A model generated the notes under the pieces. The model saw nothing but the letters and a program-made list of their open reading frames with translations, was not told where the DNA came from and made no database searches. This document shows positions 8,488-15,326 of a stretch of DNA of 64,000 nucleotides, piece after piece (positions within the stretch are counted from its first letter, which is position 1; every line of letters begins with the position of its first letter). This stretch comes from Arthrobacter sp. zg-Y769. Its GTDB lineage: Bacteria; Actinomycetota; Actinomycetes; Actinomycetales; Micrococcaceae. A program made the position numbers and the translations under genes. Where the stretch lies: positions 248,001 through 312,000 of the forward strand of contig NZ_JAJJOE010000003.1 in assembly GCF_020907405.1 (NCBI RefSeq). Reading direction: 5' to 3'.

Positions 8488-8518
8488 ATCCTATTTGTAG
8501 CTAATGCTCCTACAGGAT
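8488..8518. promoter_or_regulatory. Dyad operator between MFS and Lrp-type genes
   Basis: ATCCT (8488-8492) and AGGAT (8514-8518) flank TGTAG (8496-8500) and CTACA (8510-8514), separated by nine bases. The dyad lies just before the MFS start and about 90 bases before the regulator start. Lrp/AsnC proteins often bind such imperfect dyads near their own genes, so this is a candidate operator; inferred, not proven. Confidence 0.45.
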
Positions 8519-8609
8519 GAAGTGTCGCGGAGCAGGGAAGACACATTAGAGTGTTCTATTGATCGAATCGCTCAATATTTTTCGAGGCAGCTGACAGGAG
8601 ATGCGCTAG

Positions 8610-9086
8610 ATGGCCAATCTGGACCCGTTGGACCGCCGGCTGCTGCTGGAACTGGTGCGGGATCCAAGGGCGCAGATCAGTGACCTGAGCGAGCGGCTGG
8701 GTGTTGCCCGCAACACCGCCCAGACCCATGTCCGGCACCTGCTGCGGACCGGGGTCATCCGCCGGTCCGGCCGCGACGTCGACCTCACACAGCTCGGCTA
8801 TGACGTGCAGGCCTTTGTCACCATCGAGGTGAACCACCGCGAACTCGACGGCGTCATCTCCGGACTTCGCACACTCCCCCAGGTCCTGGAGGTGCACGAG
8901 ATCTCCGGCCGCGGCGATGTGTGGTGCAGGATGACGGCCACGGATACCCAGCAGCTGCAGCAGGCCCTGCGTTCCGTCCTTCGGATCAAGGGAGTGATCC
9001 GTACGGAAACGGTCCTGGCCCTGCATGAGCACATCCCGTACCGGACCGAACCGCTGCTGGAAAAACTGGTCCCGCCTCCGGCCTGA
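8610..9086 (+). CDS. Lrp/AsnC-family transcriptional regulator
   Basis: A 158-residue regulator. The N-terminal winged helix (MANLDPLDRRLLLELVRDPR, then ISDLSERLGVARNTAQTHV as the recognition helix region) is followed by a RAM/AsnC ligand-binding domain containing VEVNHRE-like strands, VLEVHEISGRGDVWCRM and a C-terminal IRTETVLALHEHIPY. The G-x-G-D/W pattern matches the amino-acid-sensing loop of the family. Length is typical. SD-like AGGAG lies ten bases before the ATG. It is divergent from the MFS transporter gene and a dyad lies between them, so it probably controls that transporter and itself. Confidence 0.9.
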   Translation: MANLDPLDRRLLLELVRDPRAQISDLSERLGVARNTAQTHVRHLLRTGVIRRSGRDVDLTQLGYDVQAFVTIEVNHRELDGVISGLRTLPQVLEVHEISGRGDVWCRMTATDTQQLQQALRSVLRIKGVIRTETVLALHEHIPYRTEPLLEKLVPPPA

Positions 9087-9113
9087 GCGCCCGGCCTGCT
9101 GCCCTGCAGCTGC

Positions 9114-10385
9114 CTAATGACCGGCCGCGCGGAGCAGCTGCCGGGCCGCGTCCAACCGGATCCCGGCGTTTTGGATCCGGCTCATACCCCGCCCGGCGCG
9201 GGCACCGGACACGAGGGTCAGCACGACGCCGGCAGCACGTGCGTTCAGTGCGGAGGGATCCACCGCGCCTTCGAAGACCTGCCGGTAGCCGGCGAAGGCC
9301 CGGGCCAGCTGCGGACGGGAGGGATTGGCTGCGGCGAGGACAGCCAGGTGGCCCAGCAGGCAGGCCAGGTCGTCCACCCGGTGCCCGGGGCCCAGCCCGT
9401 CCACGTCGAGCAGCCCGGTGACCGCTCCGCCGCTCAGCAGCAGGTTGCCTTCGTGGAAGTCACCGTGGACCGGCACCAGCGGCCCTGTCGGTGCCGAGGC
9501 CGCTATGTCCCGGATACCCCGGGCAAGTTCGAAGATGCCGTTTCGTTCTGCAGGAACGGCCGCTGCGGCCGCCGCGGCATAATCCGCTGTCCGCTCCGCC
9601 CAGGGCCGGCGCAGCGGCAGGTCCAGCGCTCCGGCAGGCAGTGCGTCCAGCAGCTCCAGGAGGACTTCGGGGCGCACCGGGGCGGCACCGTCGTCGACCA
9701 GGAGCCGGAAGAGGGAGGTGCCGGGCAATGCACCCAGGACCGCGGCGTCGCGTGCCGGGGCCCCAATGCCCGGCATCAGCTGCGGGGCCGGTACGCCGCT
9801 GCCCTCGAGCAGCCGGTGCCGCCGGTACAGGGCGGGCATCTGCGCCGGAGGGAGGAGCTTCAGGTAGGCCGCTTGGCCGGAATGCTGTGCCCTGACGACT
9901 GCCCGGCGGAGGGGCCGGTAGGCGGCAAGCGACAGCCGGGCCGGCCCGGCTGCGCCGAATACGTCCCTCGCCACGGCGTCGGCATCGGTGGCCCAGGGCA
10001 GGGACTGAAGCACGGGGTCATGGGGGTGGAACCAGAGGTGCAGGTCCAGCCCGGCGATCCTTGCGGCGGCGCTTTCGAACCCTGCAGGGGCTGCGGGTGC
10101 GTCCCACGGGGCATCCACAGTGGTTGCCCCGAGGTGAAGGGTCAGGGAAGCTTCGGGGGCTGTTCCGGCAGGGGCAGACCGGGTTTGGCGCCGGCTGCAC
10201 CGGACCCGGTAAAGGGCCGAGACGGCTCCCCCGGGCCGGTGGTGGGTGCGCAGGTGTTCCCAGTGCTCCAGGCTTAGCCCGCGGGACCGCAGCAGGTCCT
10301 GGAGGGGGCCCCGCATGGCGGGGCCGCCCAGAATCGAGACGGCGTCTACTGCCCGTCCGTGGCGGATCCTGTCCTCGGCCGGCAC
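9114..10385 (-). CDS. Aminoglycoside phosphotransferase (APH)-family protein
   Basis: A 423-residue protein whose C-terminal half carries the APH/choline-kinase catalytic motif VPVHGDFHEGNLLLSGG (HGD-x4-N, catalytic Asp) followed by GLLDVDGLGPGHRVDDLACL, which holds the metal-binding Asp. The N-terminal 200 residues are divergent and do not show a clear nucleotide-binding lysine. Family members phosphorylate small hydroxylated substrates; this one is unlikely to be a resistance gene and its substrate is unknown. It lies 28 bases downstream of the conserved membrane-protein gene on the same strand. The first residues (MPAEDRIRHGRAVDAVSIL) may be too long; ATG/GTG alternatives lie inside. Confidence 0.75.
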   Translation of the reverse strand: MPAEDRIRHGRAVDAVSILGGPAMRGPLQDLLRSRGLSLEHWEHLRTHHRPGGAVSALYRVRCSRRQTRSAPAGTAPEASLTLHLGATTVDAPWDAPAAPAGFESAAARIAGLDLHLWFHPHDPVLQSLPWATDADAVARDVFGAAGPARLSLAAYRPLRRAVVRAQHSGQAAYLKLLPPAQMPALYRRHRLLEGSGVPAPQLMPGIGAPARDAAVLGALPGTSLFRLLVDDGAAPVRPEVLLELLDALPAGALDLPLRRPWAERTADYAAAAAAAVPAERNGIFELARGIRDIAASAPTGPLVPVHGDFHEGNLLLSGGAVTGLLDVDGLGPGHRVDDLACLLGHLAVLAAANPSRPQLARAFAGYRQVFEGAVDPSALNARAAGVVLTLVSGARAGRGMSRIQNAGIRLDAARQLLRAAGH

Positions 10386-10413
10386 GGCAGGGTCCGCGGC
10401 CTTTGCCTGGTGC

Positions 10414-11409
10414 CTAGGCCCGCCGGCGCTGCAGGACGTCGTCGAGGTTGATCTTGCCGGTCTCCGGACGCTCCTGCTGCGCGGGCACAGCCGGTGCGGC
10501 GGCGGGACGCAGCGGCGTGTTGGCGACGGACCGCGGGGCTTCGAGGGCTATCGGCTCGGGTGCCGGACGCTCCGCCTTGGGCGCGTCAACGTACACCGGC
10601 TTGGGCAGTTCCACGGGCTGCCACGGGGTGGTGCTGGGCCGGGGCGGCGGCTGGACGGCTGCTGCTGCCACGTTCAGGGCCTCGGTGCGAAGCTCGTCAA
10701 CGGGGGCCCGGGCCGGGACCGCGCCGGCGACGGCTACGCTTTGGTCCGGCACGGCAGCTGACTCGCGGTCGAACAGGACCGTTTCGGGCTGCGGCTCGGC
10801 GTCCGGCGCTTCCGGGGCCGGAGCCTCTTCGGGCAGCGCTGCAGCGGTCCGGTCCGAAACGTAACGTGGTTCCGGTCCCATAGCTGCACGGAACGCCTTT
10901 TCCACCCGGAGCCTGCGGTCCCGCACCGCGAGCGAGCGGAGCATCGCCACCACTGCGGCTATGGCCGCCAGGCCGGCGGCAGGGAGAAGCCAGGACACGG
11001 AGGTGAAGGCCGCAAGAACCGTGCCGACAACCACGGCCAGGATGGCAAGGACGCCGGTGGCGGCCAGGGCCGTACGGCCGGTGCGGATATGGAACGCAGG
11101 AGCCGGCTGCACGGGACGCACGGCTGGCTGCCCCTGGCTATGGACCTGCATTGACCCGCCCCCGCTGGGCGTATTGCTGATGTTGTTCATAATGATCCCC
11201 TGGGACCCCTTGTCGGGTGAGGCGGGCGGGCGGATGGTGTTGGCGGCAAGACTGCGTGCGGCAGGTTGTGCTGCTGTTTGTGCTGCTGGTTGTGCTGCTG
11301 TCTGCGCCGCGGAAGTAGCTGGACGTCTAAGGAAATACGGACCCACCCACACCAGCCATAGTGCAACGGCAAGTGCCAGCACCAATGAGCTGTTTAGAGG
11401 GAAGTCCAC
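10414..11409 (-). CDS. Conserved actinobacterial membrane protein (Rv0996-like position)
   Basis: A 331-residue protein of unknown function. Residues 8-29 form an N-terminal helix (LVLALAVALWLVWVGPYFLR). A low-complexity Ala/Gln/Pro run follows, encoded by imperfect repeats near 11265-11310. A pair of helices lies near residues 130-180 (TGVLAILAVVVGTVLAAF and WLLPAAGLAAIAAVVAML). The remaining ~150 residues are Pro/Ala/Glu-rich and probably disordered in the cytoplasm. It sits next to rimJ and galU, the position taken by the conserved transmembrane protein Rv0996 in M. tuberculosis as I recall, which supports a real, conserved gene. No catalytic motif seen. Confidence 0.75.
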   Translation of the reverse strand: MDFPLNSSLVLALAVALWLVWVGPYFLRRPATSAAQTAAQPAAQTAAQPAARSLAANTIRPPASPDKGSQGIIMNNISNTPSGGGSMQVHSQGQPAVRPVQPAPAFHIRTGRTALAATGVLAILAVVVGTVLAAFTSVSWLLPAAGLAAIAAVVAMLRSLAVRDRRLRVEKAFRAAMGPEPRYVSDRTAAALPEEAPAPEAPDAEPQPETVLFDRESAAVPDQSVAVAGAVPARAPVDELRTEALNVAAAAVQPPPRPSTTPWQPVELPKPVYVDAPKAERPAPEPIALEAPRSVANTPLRPAAAPAVPAQQERPETGKINLDDVLQRRRA

Positions 11410-11490
11410 ACTTACGACGGTAGAAGCTCGGGGCCACCGGCAGGCGCATTACGTTCGGTGTGTCGGCGTGTCGCGTGGGAAAATTGTCAA

Positions 11491-12105
11491 CTAGCGTTCC
11501 CGGCGGGACTTCCATCGGTTCAACAGCCCCTCCGGCACCTCCTCGGCGGTGAGTGCAAAGCTTCGATGGTCGGCCCATTCGCCGTCGATGTGCAGGTAAC
11601 GCTCCCGCATGCCCTCGTCCCGGAAACCCAGCTTTTCGACTACCCGGAGACTCGGACCGTTCTCCGGCCTGATGTTGATTTCCATCCGGTGCAGGGCGAG
11701 GGCCTGGAAACAATGGTCCGTTGCCAGCGCCACAGCCGTCGGCACAATACCCCGGCCTGCCCTCCCCTGGTCCACCCAGTATCCGAGGGTCGCCATCCGG
11801 GCTGATCCCCAGACGATGGTGGAAACCGTCAGCTGCCCCACGATCGCCGGCGGCCGTGCAGGATCCTGCCGCTCCGTGATGAGGAACGGCAGGGCGGAGT
11901 CCTGGCGTGCCTGGCGGTTAAGGCTTCGCACCATGTCGCCGAAGGTTGGAGGCTCGCCGCCGGGCACCGGATTGCTGGCCTCCCAGGGACCCACCCAGCG
12001 GGCGTTGCGGGACCGGACGTCGGTCCATTCCCGCCGGTCCCGGTGCCGGATCGGCCGGAGAATGACGTCGTCGCTCTCCAGCGTCACCGGCCATGAAACC
12101 GACAT
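11491..12105 (-). CDS. rimJ: GNAT N-acetyltransferase, RimJ type
   Basis: A 204-residue GNAT protein beginning MSVSWPVTLESDDVILRPIR. The acetyl-CoA-binding loop region GYWVDQGRAGRGIVPTAVAL (Q/R-x-x-G-x-G/A pattern) and ENGPSLRVVEKLGFRDEGMRERYLHIDGEWADH are characteristic of the RimJ/RimL clade that acetylates protein N-termini or amino-sugar groups. The name reflects position after galU (as in M. tuberculosis Rv0995) as well as similarity; the target is not determined. The ATG at 12105 is preferred; a TTG two codons upstream directly follows the galU stop, so the two are tightly linked and probably co-transcribed. Confidence 0.82.
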   Translation of the reverse strand: MSVSWPVTLESDDVILRPIRHRDRREWTDVRSRNARWVGPWEASNPVPGGEPPTFGDMVRSLNRQARQDSALPFLITERQDPARPPAIVGQLTVSTIVWGSARMATLGYWVDQGRAGRGIVPTAVALATDHCFQALALHRMEINIRPENGPSLRVVEKLGFRDEGMRERYLHIDGEWADHRSFALTAEEVPEGLLNRWKSRRER

Positions 12106-12111
12106 GGGCAA

Positions 12112-13017
12112 TTAGTCTTCGAGGGTGCTGGTGAAATCCTTCAGCCAGTCCCGCAGGGCCGGGCCGAGGTCTTCGCGTTCGGAGGCCAGGGAAACCACTG
12201 CCTTGAGGTAGCTCAGCTTGTCGCCGGTGTCATAGCGGCGGCCGCGGAAGATCACGCCGTAGACCCCTGAGCCTTCGCCTTCGGCGGCCGCCAGCGTCTG
12301 GAGCGCGTCGGTGAGCTGGATCTCGCCGCCCCTGCCCGGACCGGTTTCTTCGAGGACACCGAAGACCGAGGGATGCAGGACATAGCGGCCGATCACGGCC
12401 AGGTTCGAAGGCGCGTCATCGACGTCGGGCTTCTCCACGAGCTTGTTGACGCGGACGTAATCCTCGCCCTCGACCACGGAGATATCCGCACAGCCGTAGG
12501 CACTGATCTGCTCCGGATCCACCTCGATCAGGGCAATAACGGATCCGCCCGTCTTGGCCTGGACTTCCACCATCGTTTCCAGCAGCTCATCGCGGGCGTC
12601 AATCAGGTCATCGCCAAGCAGGACCGCGAAGGGCTCGTCGCCGATATGCAGCTTTGCCCGCAGCACGGCGTGGCCAAGCCCCTTCGGATCGCCCTGGCGA
12701 AGGTAGTGGATTTCGCCGAGCTCCGATGCCGCCCGCACCAACGCGAGCTTGTCGAGATCGCCCTTGTCTTCCAGCGTTTTCTCGATGAAGGGAACACGGT
12801 CGAAGTGATCCTCCAGGGAGCGCTTGTTCCGCCCCGTGATCATAAGAATGTCCGGCATGCCTGCGTTTACGGCTTCTTCAACCACGTACTGAATGGCGGG
12901 CTTATCCACCACGGGAAGCATTTCCTTCGGCATGGCCTTGGTGGCGGGGAGGAAGCGTGTACCCAGACCGGCGGCGGGAATTACGGCTTTGGTTATGGAG
13001 GGGCGTGACGTCGTCAT
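12112..13017 (-). CDS. galU: UTP-glucose-1-phosphate uridylyltransferase
   Basis: A 301-residue nucleotidyltransferase. KAVIPAAGLGTRFLPATKA followed by MPKEMLPVVDKPAIQYVVEE is the GalU signature for UTP binding; LGHAVLRAKLHIGDEPFAVLLGDD is the substrate-binding/metal region, and VNKLVEKP carries the conserved lysine near residue 190. The enzyme makes UDP-glucose for cell-envelope polysaccharides, glycogen/trehalose metabolism and UDP-galactose. Length is normal. The ATG at 13017 has no SD; instead TACGCT lies seven bases upstream (13025-13030), so the transcript is probably leaderless. It is divergent from the 5-formyl-THF cyclo-ligase gene, 67 bases apart. Confidence 0.95.
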   Translation of the reverse strand: MTTSRPSITKAVIPAAGLGTRFLPATKAMPKEMLPVVDKPAIQYVVEEAVNAGMPDILMITGRNKRSLEDHFDRVPFIEKTLEDKGDLDKLALVRAASELGEIHYLRQGDPKGLGHAVLRAKLHIGDEPFAVLLGDDLIDARDELLETMVEVQAKTGGSVIALIEVDPEQISAYGCADISVVEGEDYVRVNKLVEKPDVDDAPSNLAVIGRYVLHPSVFGVLEETGPGRGGEIQLTDALQTLAAAEGEGSGVYGVIFRGRRYDTGDKLSYLKAVVSLASEREDLGPALRDWLKDFTSTLED

Positions 13018-13024
13018 AGTCGTA

Positions 13025-13030
13025 AGCGTA
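13025..13030 (-). promoter_or_regulatory. -10 box of galU, leaderless geometry
   Basis: TACGCT on the minus strand ends seven bases before the galU ATG, the same hexamer and spacing as before glmS. No Shine-Dalgarno is present. Confidence 0.65.
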
Positions 13031-13084
13031 CCTAAGAGGTCTCTGATTGCACCAAATATGCAGCCTTATGGGGACAATGGGCGT

Positions 13085-13687
13085 ATGCACACGCTGAAAA
13101 AGGACCAGGCCCGAAAGGATTTCCAGCAATTCCGCCGGGAAATGACGGACGTTGAAAGATCCCGGGCCGCCCAGGGGCTGGCCGGCGTCGGGCTGCGCGG
13201 CATTTCGGAACTGGTACCCCGGGGTGGAACCGTTGCCGGTTACCTCGCCGTCGGCACGGAACCCGGTACGGGTGCGTTGCTCCAGGGTCTGTTCCGCTCC
13301 GGTTACCGTGTGGTCCTGCCGGTGTGCGAACCCGAACGGCGCCTGTCATGGTGCTACTGGACCCCCGAAACAGAACTGGCGCCCGGGCTGCACGATTCAC
13401 TGCTGGAACCCGTTGGTGAGCGCTATGCGGCAGCCGATCTTCCCGGACTCGACCTCGTGCTCGTACCCGCACTGGCCGCTGACTCCGCAGGCGGACGGAT
13501 TGGCAAAGGCGGCGGCTACTATGACCGGTTCCTGGCCGCGCTGCGGGCGGACGGCAACCCGGCGCCGGCTGTCGCGGTGGTTTACGGGCACGAATTCGTT
13601 CCGGCGGGCAGCTTCGAAACCACTCCCCTGGACGCACCCGTGGACGCGGTGCTGACCCCTTCCGACTGGCGGCAGGTGCCGTCGTAG
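13085..13687 (+). CDS. 5-formyltetrahydrofolate cyclo-ligase
   Basis: A 200-residue protein of the 5-FTHF cyclo-ligase (MTHFS) family. Key motifs are the N-terminal KKDQARKDFQQFRREM (basic ATP/folate region), a central YLAVGTEPGTGALLQGLF, and GGRIGKGGGYYDRFLAAL near residue 140, the phosphate-binding G-x-GKGGGYYDR signature. It converts 5-formyl-THF to 5,10-methenyl-THF using ATP, recycling an inhibitory folate. The ATG at 13085 places the first motif at the N-terminus; upstream in-frame sequence overlaps galU antisense and lacks similarity. The Ruc-like zinc-ribbon gene follows, as in M. tuberculosis (Rv0992c-Rv0991c). Confidence 0.92.
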   Translation: MHTLKKDQARKDFQQFRREMTDVERSRAAQGLAGVGLRGISELVPRGGTVAGYLAVGTEPGTGALLQGLFRSGYRVVLPVCEPERRLSWCYWTPETELAPGLHDSLLEPVGERYAAADLPGLDLVLVPALAADSAGGRIGKGGGYYDRFLAALRADGNPAPAVAVVYGHEFVPAGSFETTPLDAPVDAVLTPSDWRQVPS

Positions 13688-13693
13688 CCGTTG

Positions 13694-13699
13694 TATACT
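13694..13699 (+). promoter_or_regulatory. -10 box upstream of the zinc-ribbon gene
   Basis: TATACT lies just after the cyclo-ligase stop. Its last base is the first base of the CIRCE operator, so a bound repressor would cover the promoter. No good -35 box was found at the usual distance. Confidence 0.6.
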
Positions 13700-13725
13700 T
13701 AGCACTCAAGGCTTGAGAGTGCCAA
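13699..13725 (+). promoter_or_regulatory. CIRCE element (HrcA operator) upstream of Ruc-like gene
   Basis: TTAGCACTC, nine bases, GAGTGCCAA. The left arm is a perfect CIRCE half and the right differs from GAGTGCTAA by one base; the spacer is exactly nine. It matches the two CIRCE copies before groES in this window and overlaps the TATACT box, so HrcA should repress this promoter outside heat shock. Confidence 0.88.
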
Positions 13726-13783
13726 AAGTTGATGTGCCGGGGCCCGAGGGTGCCAGGGTTTGAATGCCAGGAGGATTACCAGA

Positions 13784-14080
13784 GTGCCAACGTATGCCTA
13801 CGCCTGCAAGGATTGCTCCCATTCGTTCGATATCCAGCAGTCCTTCAGTGAAGACTCCCTGACGGTCTGCCCCGAGTGCGGCGGCCGTCTGCGTAAGAAG
13901 TTCAACAGCGTCGGCGTCGTATTCAAGGGTTCCGGTTTCTACCGCACCGATTCACGCGACGCCGCCTCCACGGTTCCGGCAGCTCCGGCCAAGGCTGACG
14001 GTGCGGCACCGTCCGCGCCCGCAGCATCCGGCAGCGGAACCCCTGCAGCTGCCGCACCCGCCGGCGGCTCCCAGTCCTAA
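13784..14080 (+). CDS. FmdB-type zinc-ribbon protein, Ruc (Rv0991c)-like chaperone
   Basis: A 98-residue protein starting at GTG 13784, nine bases after a strong AGGAGG. Cys8, Cys11, Cys29 and Cys32 (two C-x2-C pairs) form a zinc ribbon of the FmdB family. It is followed by a conserved core FNSVGVVFKGSGFYRTDSR and an Ala/Pro/Ser/Gly tail of about 40 residues that looks disordered. M. tuberculosis Rv0991c (Ruc) has the same layout and is, to my knowledge, a redox-regulated chaperone controlled by HrcA. Here a CIRCE site lies directly upstream, which supports a stress-chaperone role; the disordered tail is Ala/Pro- rather than Ser-rich. Confidence 0.88.
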   Translation: MPTYAYACKDCSHSFDIQQSFSEDSLTVCPECGGRLRKKFNSVGVVFKGSGFYRTDSRDAASTVPAAPAKADGAAPSAPAASGSGTPAAAAPAGGSQS

Positions 14081-14279
14081 ATCCTGCCGCAGGGATTGCT
14101 TCCCGGGTACTGTAATTGCCCGGGCGCGCCTCGGGTCCGGCCTCGCCGGCCCGGGTTGGCCACGCGCCACGCGCCCACTTCGCCTCCACATTGGCCATAC
14201 GGCCCGGGACTCTTCCCGTTTGCCGGAGGTGCCGGCGGCTGACCGCTGCCGACGGGGTTTCCACGGCTAGCGTGACGGC

Positions 14280-15020
14280 ATGCGTTTTCACCGTTTGTCC
14301 GCCAGCGAGTCCGCCGGCACCTCTGCCTATCCGGGTCAGCCGCCGGTCTCCCTGTACTCCGGCTCGAGAGTCCGCCGCTTTATGGTCCGCCACCGGCGCC
14401 TGCTGGCAGCCCTGGCCTGCTGCGCTGCTGCGGGTACCGCGGTTGAGGCGCTGGGACCGGAAACTTCGGACCACGCCGTCATGGTCCGGGCCGCCCGTGA
14501 TTTGCCCGCCGGGACGGTCCTGGCCGCGGGGACACTGGAAACGGTGGATGTTCCGGTTGAGGCCGTCCCCCCCGGCGCCCATAAACAGCCGGAGGCACTG
14601 GTCGGCCGACGCCTCGCCACTCCCCTGCTGCGGGGCAGCCCTGTTACGGATGTTTCCCTGGCCGGCGCCGGACTCCTGGCGGGCGCCCCGCCGGGTTCCG
14701 TGGCAGTGCCCCTGCGCCCGGCGGATCCTTCCGTTCTCGACCTGCTGGGGCCCGGGCAACTGGTCAACGTTGTTGCCGCAACGGGGTGGGAGAACCCGGG
14801 TGCGGGACATGCGGCCGGTGACGTCAGCGGTGCCGTTGTCCTGGCCGCCAGGGTACCGGTGCTGTGGGTGTCCGGGGGGAAGTCCGGGGGCGGCTGGCCG
14901 GGCAGCGGCAGCGGCGACGGCGACGGGCTGGTGGTCGTGGCTGCGGACCGGGAGAACGCGGCCCGCCTGACGGCTGCTTCCGGGTCCGGCAGGATCTATC
15001 TCGTCCTGACAGACGGGTAG
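14280..15020 (+). CDS. SAF-domain protein (CpaB/RcpC-like)
   Basis: A 246-residue protein. A polar/basic N-terminus (MRFHRLSASESAG to VRRFMVRHRR) is followed by a helix LLAALACCAAAGTAVEAL near residues 40-58, then a SAF domain: VMVRAARDLPAGTVLAAGTL with EALVGRRLATPLLRGSPVTD. SAF domains occur in CpaB/RcpC pilus-assembly proteins and in flagellar P-ring chaperones. No other pilus gene lies nearby, so a pilus role is only possible. The C-terminus is Gly/Ser-rich (near residue 205) then VVVAADRENAARLTA. It lies 200 bases after the zinc-ribbon gene with no clear promoter between. Confidence 0.78.
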   Translation: MRFHRLSASESAGTSAYPGQPPVSLYSGSRVRRFMVRHRRLLAALACCAAAGTAVEALGPETSDHAVMVRAARDLPAGTVLAAGTLETVDVPVEAVPPGAHKQPEALVGRRLATPLLRGSPVTDVSLAGAGLLAGAPPGSVAVPLRPADPSVLDLLGPGQLVNVVAATGWENPGAGHAAGDVSGAVVLAARVPVLWVSGGKSGGGWPGSGSGDGDGLVVVAADRENAARLTAASGSGRIYLVLTDG

Positions 15021-15038
15021 GGTGCTTCCCGCCGGCGT

Positions 15039-15323
15039 TTATCCCCAGTGCGGCGGGCGCTGCTCCCGGAGCCAGGAATCGGTGTCCTCCGGGCTGTCGC
15101 CCCACGCGCGGGGATCGTCCTCTTTGGCGGTCACGGGCAAAAGGCCCGCCTGCCCGCCCGCTCCGGATGAAACCGCCCGGCGGTTGCCGCGCCTGCGGCC
15201 GCCGCGCGGGGCGCCGGCCGGGGTGCCCTGCTCCGGGGCGCCGGCCGGGGTGCCCTGCTCCGGGGCGCCGGCCGCAGCGGCTTCCTCCGCCGCGGCCTTC
15301 CCGGTGACGGGTTCCTCAGTCAT
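15039..15323 (-). CDS. Small conserved hypothetical protein, partner of the helicase-like gene
   Basis: A 94-residue hydrophilic protein. The N-terminal half is Ala/Pro/Gly/Gln-rich with two 9-residue repeats; a basic patch RGGRRRGNRR follows, and the C-terminus is an acidic/aromatic motif (EDDPRAWGDSPEDTDSW, ending REQRPPHWG) that I recall in other actinobacterial small proteins of unknown function. The ATG at 15323 is preceded by AGGAG, and only three bases separate it from the stop of the large upstream helicase-like gene, so the two are co-transcribed and may form a complex. No catalytic motif is visible. Confidence 0.7.
   Translation of the reverse strand: MTEEPVTGKAAAEEAAAAGAPEQGTPAGAPEQGTPAGAPRGGRRRGNRRAVSSGAGGQAGLLPVTAKEDDPRAWGDSPEDTDSWLREQRPPHWG
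15208..15273. repeat. Two and a half 27-bp tandem repeats in the small partner gene
   Basis: Identical 27-base units at 15208-15234 and 15235-15261 and a partial copy to 15273. They encode the 9-residue unit APEQGTPAG in the small protein. The perfect identity suggests recent duplication or conversion. Confidence 0.85.
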
Positions 15324-15326
15324 CAC

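Noticed and set aside
6371-8500. A long plus-strand frame (709 codons) across the kinase and MFS genes
   Set aside because: Antisense to two genes with clear motifs; translation is Gly/Gln/Arg-rich without any recognised domain.
9114-10385. Aminoglycoside resistance gene
   Set aside because: Only the APH/choline-kinase catalytic motif is shared; position beside galU-region genes is conserved, so it is likely a housekeeping kinase-like protein.
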